Shown here: piece by piece, positions 6,332-9,081 of the stretch
Position numbering within the stretch: the first letter of the stretch is position 1
Layout of the letters: every line of letters begins with the position of its first letter
Source: Verrucomicrobiota bacterium
GTDB taxonomy: Bacteria; Verrucomicrobiota; Verrucomicrobiia; Limisphaerales; JAFMIX01
Direction of reading: 5' to 3'
Length of the DNA stretch: 9,081 nucleotides
Assembly: GCA_026397895.1 (NCBI GenBank)
Contig: JAPLTZ010000093.1
Span: 1 to 9,081, forward strand
The notes under the pieces: generated by a model
Told to the model about the DNA's origin: nothing
Database searches by the model: none
The model's input: only the letters and a program-made list of their open reading frames with translations
Made by a program: the position numbers and the translations under genes

Positions 6332-7674
6332 AACTGCTCATCCTTGATCATCTGCGACGCTGGTGGTGGGCTTTGGCGCTGTTCGCAATCTTGCAATCAA
6401 TCTTCGGCTGGTTCAGCGCGACCGGCTCACCGCCACCCAAAGATTTTTCTCTAGCCATGCTCTCCATCTTAGTGGGCCCGGTTTTGCTGCAATCCAGTCT
6501 GCAACGCGGAGTTGCCAGAGCAATCGTGGCTTTGCCACTCACAGCCAGACAAATTGCGCGCAGTTGGTGGTTGATGGCCGTCGGATTGCCCACGGTCACA
6601 CTGGCATTATTCATTTTGTTAGGCGCAGGATTTTCCCGCTTAATTCATCCGGACAGAATTTTCAACGAGGACTGGTTGGTGTTGAACAGCCTTGTCAACC
6701 TGATGCTTCTCGGCTCAAGTTTTCTGCTGTTCACGGGTTTCATGACCGGGCCGGGCGGCAGCCGGTGGGAATATGCGCGCAATATGATTTGCTCCGTGAT
6801 TTGGGGAGCAAGCATCGGCGGCTGGCAAATGATTTCCAAACACCTGTTCGACACTCCAACGAAAACAATGTGGGCATTGGCCGTCGGCACAGTGTTGACG
6901 GTGGTCGGCTGGTTTCGCGCCGAACGCATGGTTGTGCAACGCGCCGGATTCAGGCCGGGCGTCCAATCCACCCAACGCAAGCCTGGCCAATACAAAGCCC
7001 CCACCGGATTCGGCGGCCTGCCGTTTCTGATGCACACAACAACTCTTCGCTCCGTCCTCATCGGCTTTCTGATGCTGGCCATGATGACGTTGTGGATACC
7101 TTTCGTTTCTCATGATTCAACGCGGATGCTTGTCCACGGTTCAATGCGGACGCAAATAATATCCTCGATGGCAACGACCACCTCAATGCCGCTGCTATTT
7201 GTCGCCATGTTTCAAATCTTTCCCGTCGTTTTGCAAATCCGTTTTCTGCGAACGCTGCCAATTTCGCCATCCGTCCTCGCCGCCACCTTGGTATTTCTGC
7301 CGATGATTTCCGTGGGTGTTTTGTGTTTAATCACAGTGGCATTGGCCGGCCCGATGGCAGGCGTGGCGGTTCTTTTGCCAGTGTTCAAAAACTTTTTACT
7401 GACCGTCACACTGTCTGCCATAGCGATACTTTTGATCGTCTCGCGCGGGCTGGATATTCTGACTTACTTCCTGATTGTTTTTGGCTGCATAGTTTCAACC
7501 AGCCTGTCACTGATGCTGCATGGTGCGGAACTGCCACTATGGGGCAACGTCACACTGGCAGTTGTAATCATTGGAACGTCCCTTGCAGTAACACGCCGAG
7601 TGCTTACTCGCAGCAGCCACGCTTACCGTGTCTTGGCAAATCCGTTCGGCGCAGGCTGGGGCGCGGGGCGGTAA
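6328..7674 (+). CDS. ABC transporter permease, polytopic membrane protein
   Basis: This 448-residue integral membrane protein has about 11-12 hydrophobic segments, roughly at 12-30, 42-56, 82-102, 117-139, 150-168, 179-197, 240-260, 283-303, 316-340, 355-372, 376-397 and 405-424. It has no cleavable signal peptide. The N-terminal WWWALALFAILQSIFGWF and the repeated ALPLTARQIARSWW / RTLPISPSVLAA patterns, a Leu-Pro-hydrophilic loop followed by a helix, are common in ABC-2-type exporter permeases. The gene starts within the ATPase stop (ATGA overlap), so it is the membrane half of the same exporter. The two halves of the protein (1-200 and 230-448) look like tandem six-helix units. Local composition is visibly more A/T-rich than the ATPase gene. 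Substrate unknown. Confidence 0.85.
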   Translation: MKLLILDHLRRWWWALALFAILQSIFGWFSATGSPPPKDFSLAMLSILVGPVLLQSSLQRGVARAIVALPLTARQIARSWWLMAVGLPTVTLALFILLGAGFSRLIHPDRIFNEDWLVLNSLVNLMLLGSSFLLFTGFMTGPGGSRWEYARNMICSVIWGASIGGWQMISKHLFDTPTKTMWALAVGTVLTVVGWFRAERMVVQRAGFRPGVQSTQRKPGQYKAPTGFGGLPFLMHTTTLRSVLIGFLMLAMMTLWIPFVSHDSTRMLVHGSMRTQIISSMATTTSMPLLFVAMFQIFPVVLQIRFLRTLPISPSVLAATLVFLPMISVGVLCLITVALAGPMAGVAVLLPVFKNFLLTVTLSAIAILLIVSRGLDILTYFLIVFGCIVSTSLSLMLHGAELPLWGNVTLAVVIIGTSLAVTRRVLTRSSHAYRVLANPFGAGWGAGR

Positions 7675-7751
7675 ATTATTCTGAGCGCAACTCCGCAGAC
7701 GGCGCCGAAAAAAGTTCGACAACTGCCGTGGTTGCCGGAAACTTATCCCTC
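7675..7751. other. Gap between the ABC permease and mrp genes
   Basis: These 77 bases hold no clear terminator. The only repeats are a GGCGCC palindrome followed by six A, and a 4-bp CAAC/GTTG stem. Read-through from the ABC operon into mrp is possible. A promoter for mrp is not evident. Confidence 0.4.
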
Positions 7752-8792
7752 ATGATTAACGAAGATACAATCAAGGAAGCCCTGAAAGCCGTCAAATACC
7801 CCGGCTATTCGCGCGACATCATTTCGTTCGGCCTGGTCAAGGACATCGCCGTCGGCAACGGCGCCGTCACCGTCGTGATGCAGCTCACCACCGCCAACGC
7901 CGACGCCGCCCAGCAGATCCGCACCGACAGCGAGGCCATCCTGCGCACGTTGCCCGGCATCAATCACGTTTTTGTGGAAGTCCGTCAGCCCACGCCGCAG
8001 CAGGCCGCCGCGGCCAGCCCGTGGAAGAACCAGACCAAGATGCCCGGCATCAAGCGCATCGTCGCCGTGGCCAGCGGCAAGGGCGGCGTCGGCAAATCCA
8101 CCACCTCGGTGAACCTCGCCTGCGCGCTCGCCCACCTCGGCGCGAGCGTCGGCCTGCTCGATTGCGACATCTACGGGCCGAGCATCCCGCTGATGATGGG
8201 CGTCAAAGGCCGGCCCAACATTGATGCGAACGAAAAGCTCGTCCCGCCCGTCAGCCACGGCGTGAAGCTGATGAGCATCGGCTTCCTGCTGGACGACGAC
8301 CAGCCCGTCATCTGGCGCGGGCCGATGATTCAAAAGACGATCCAGCAATTCGTCTCGTCCGTGGCGTGGGGCGACTTGGATTATCTCCTCGTGGACCTTC
8401 CGCCCGGCACCGGCGACGCGCAGCTATCCCTCTGTCAGATCGTCCCGCTCGACGGCGGCGTCATCGTCACCACGCCGCAGGAAGCCTCCCTTGGCATCGT
8501 GCGGAAAGGCATCGCGATGTTCGAAAAGGTCAACGTGCCCATCCTCGGCATCGTGGAGAACATGAGTTACTACATCACGCCCACCGGCCAGCGCGTGGAA
8601 ATCTTCGGCCACGGCGGCGGCAAGGCGGAAGCGGAGCGGCAGAAGACCGCGTTCCTCGGCGAAGTGCCCCTGTTCACCGAAATCCGCGAGGGCGGCGACA
8701 AGGGCGTGCCCGTCGTGGCCGGTGACCCCAAGCAACCGGCGGCGCAGGCCTTCATCAAGGTCGCGGAGATGTTGCGCGCGAAGCTGGGTTAA
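7752..8792 (+). CDS. mrp: Mrp/ApbC-family P-loop ATPase with N-terminal MIP18/DUF59 domain (Fe-S carrier type)
   Basis: This soluble ParA/MinD-type ATPase of 346 residues belongs to the group that carries and delivers iron-sulfur clusters to target enzymes (Mrp/ApbC, Nbp35). Residues 1-80 are the MIP18/DUF59 domain (VKYPGYSRDIISFGLVKDI). The ATPase core has the deviant Walker A GKGGVGKST (109-117) with signature lysine K110, switch I DCDIYGPS (137-144), the family motif IWRGPM (187-192) and Walker B VDLPPGTGD (214-222). Near the C-terminus, where many Mrp proteins read MSYxxCPxC, this one reads MSYYITPTGQRVEIFG (271-286), so the cluster-ligating CxxC is missing. The MIP18 domain also lacks its usual cysteine. 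The frame is open upstream into the permease, but homology begins at MINEDTIKEAL, so ATG 7752 is used. It lies 77 bases after the permease. Confidence 0.93.
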   Translation: MINEDTIKEALKAVKYPGYSRDIISFGLVKDIAVGNGAVTVVMQLTTANADAAQQIRTDSEAILRTLPGINHVFVEVRQPTPQQAAAASPWKNQTKMPGIKRIVAVASGKGGVGKSTTSVNLACALAHLGASVGLLDCDIYGPSIPLMMGVKGRPNIDANEKLVPPVSHGVKLMSIGFLLDDDQPVIWRGPMIQKTIQQFVSSVAWGDLDYLLVDLPPGTGDAQLSLCQIVPLDGGVIVTTPQEASLGIVRKGIAMFEKVNVPILGIVENMSYYITPTGQRVEIFGHGGGKAEAERQKTAFLGEVPLFTEIREGGDKGVPVVAGDPKQPAAQAFIKVAEMLRAKLG

Positions 8793-8920
8793 AGCTCTTT
8801 GTGGCCACGCAAAAAACGCTTCTTTCCAACGCTTGGCGAGAATGAATTTTGGGGCGGAAAACCACGGGGAAGAACCAACTCACTGAAATTTACGGCCTAT
8901 CCTTAGGTTAGTTGCCATCA
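8793..8920. other. Gap between the convergent 3' ends of mrp and the right-edge gene
   Basis: I see no gene here. An uninterrupted GTGGCCAC palindrome near 8801-8808 precedes six A, and a CCTTAGG/CCTAAGG-like palindrome lies near 8901-8907. Neither makes a convincing terminator stem-loop with a T-run, although convergent genes would be expected to need one. Confidence 0.4.
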
Positions 8921-9081
8921 TCAATTTCTCTCTGGTCTTGGACGGAACGAGCGCACATCTCCAGAGCCGTCCGAATGAAGTCTTTGCACCGTGGCATAAT
9001 AACTATCCAAATCCTCGCGCGTGTAATCGGACTTGGAGAGACAATGAATCACGTAACCATCATCAGCAGGGTTAGCATGAC
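8921..9081 (-). CDS. C-terminal end of an unidentified protein, cut by the window edge
   Basis: On the minus strand a frame is open from the window edge (first full codon at 9079) to TGA at 8921-8923, giving 52 residues. The composition is protein-like and polar, for example ADDGYVIHCLSKSDYTRED, then DSYYATVQRLH, ending RSFRPRPERN. There are no stops or low-complexity runs, and the other frames on this strand are closed quickly. I do not recognise the family, and no motif or membrane segment is visible. It converges with mrp across a gap of about 130 bases. Confidence 0.55.
   Translation of the reverse strand, partial: HANPADDGYVIHCLSKSDYTREDLDSYYATVQRLHSDGSGDVRSFRPRPERN

Noticed and set aside
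7323..7751. Upstream extension of mrp into the permease gene
   Set aside because: The translated extension has no similarity to Mrp, and the family N-terminus begins at ATG 7752.

Overview
This window looks like chromosomal DNA from a GC-rich bacterium. The mix of genes suggests the Verrucomicrobiota or a related PVC lineage: a lone SufB under a Fur/PerR regulator, a phospholipid N-methyltransferase-like protein, an Ala-Glu-type dipeptide epimerase, a PuuD-type membrane protein, a YtrA-like GntR/ABC exporter cassette and an Mrp ATPase. That placement is an inference from gene content only. There are no rRNA or tRNA genes, CRISPR arrays, insertion sequences or integrases that I can support.

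Layout. The first ~235 bases hold the 3' tail of a plus-strand gene that appears broken by one extra C in a 9-C run; a non-coding gap follows. From 4850 down to 424 everything reads on the minus strand. In transcription order these are a PuuD-like membrane protein gene that is truncated and frameshifted, a dipeptide epimerase, a phospholipid N-methyltransferase-like protein, a Fur/PerR-family regulator, and sufB. A perfect 8-3-8 Fur/PerR-type palindrome lies just upstream of the regulator, so the fur-sufB pair is probably its own transcription unit, controlled by its own product.

From 5010 onward the genes read on the plus strand. A sigma70-type promoter carries an embedded inverted-repeat operator and drives a short GntR/YtrA-type repressor. 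An ABC ATPase and a polytopic permease follow, each joined to the previous gene by an ATGA overlap. The predicted transcription start lies almost at the repressor ATG, so this mRNA is probably leaderless or nearly so. After 77 bases comes an Mrp/ApbC-type P-loop ATPase with an N-terminal MIP18/DUF59 domain, which lacks the usual CxxC. The right edge holds the 3' end of an unidentified minus-strand gene.

Functionally, two iron-sulfur maturation genes (sufB and mrp) flank an envelope-related set: lipid methylation, peptidoglycan dipeptide recycling and an ABC exporter. I see no convincing new multi-gene system. The points most worth a second look are the modified metal site of the Fur protein with its clear operator, the lone sufB, the PuuD-like gene fused out of frame to an unknown tail, the operator-in-promoter near-leaderless start of the ABC cassette, and the cysteine-poor Mrp.
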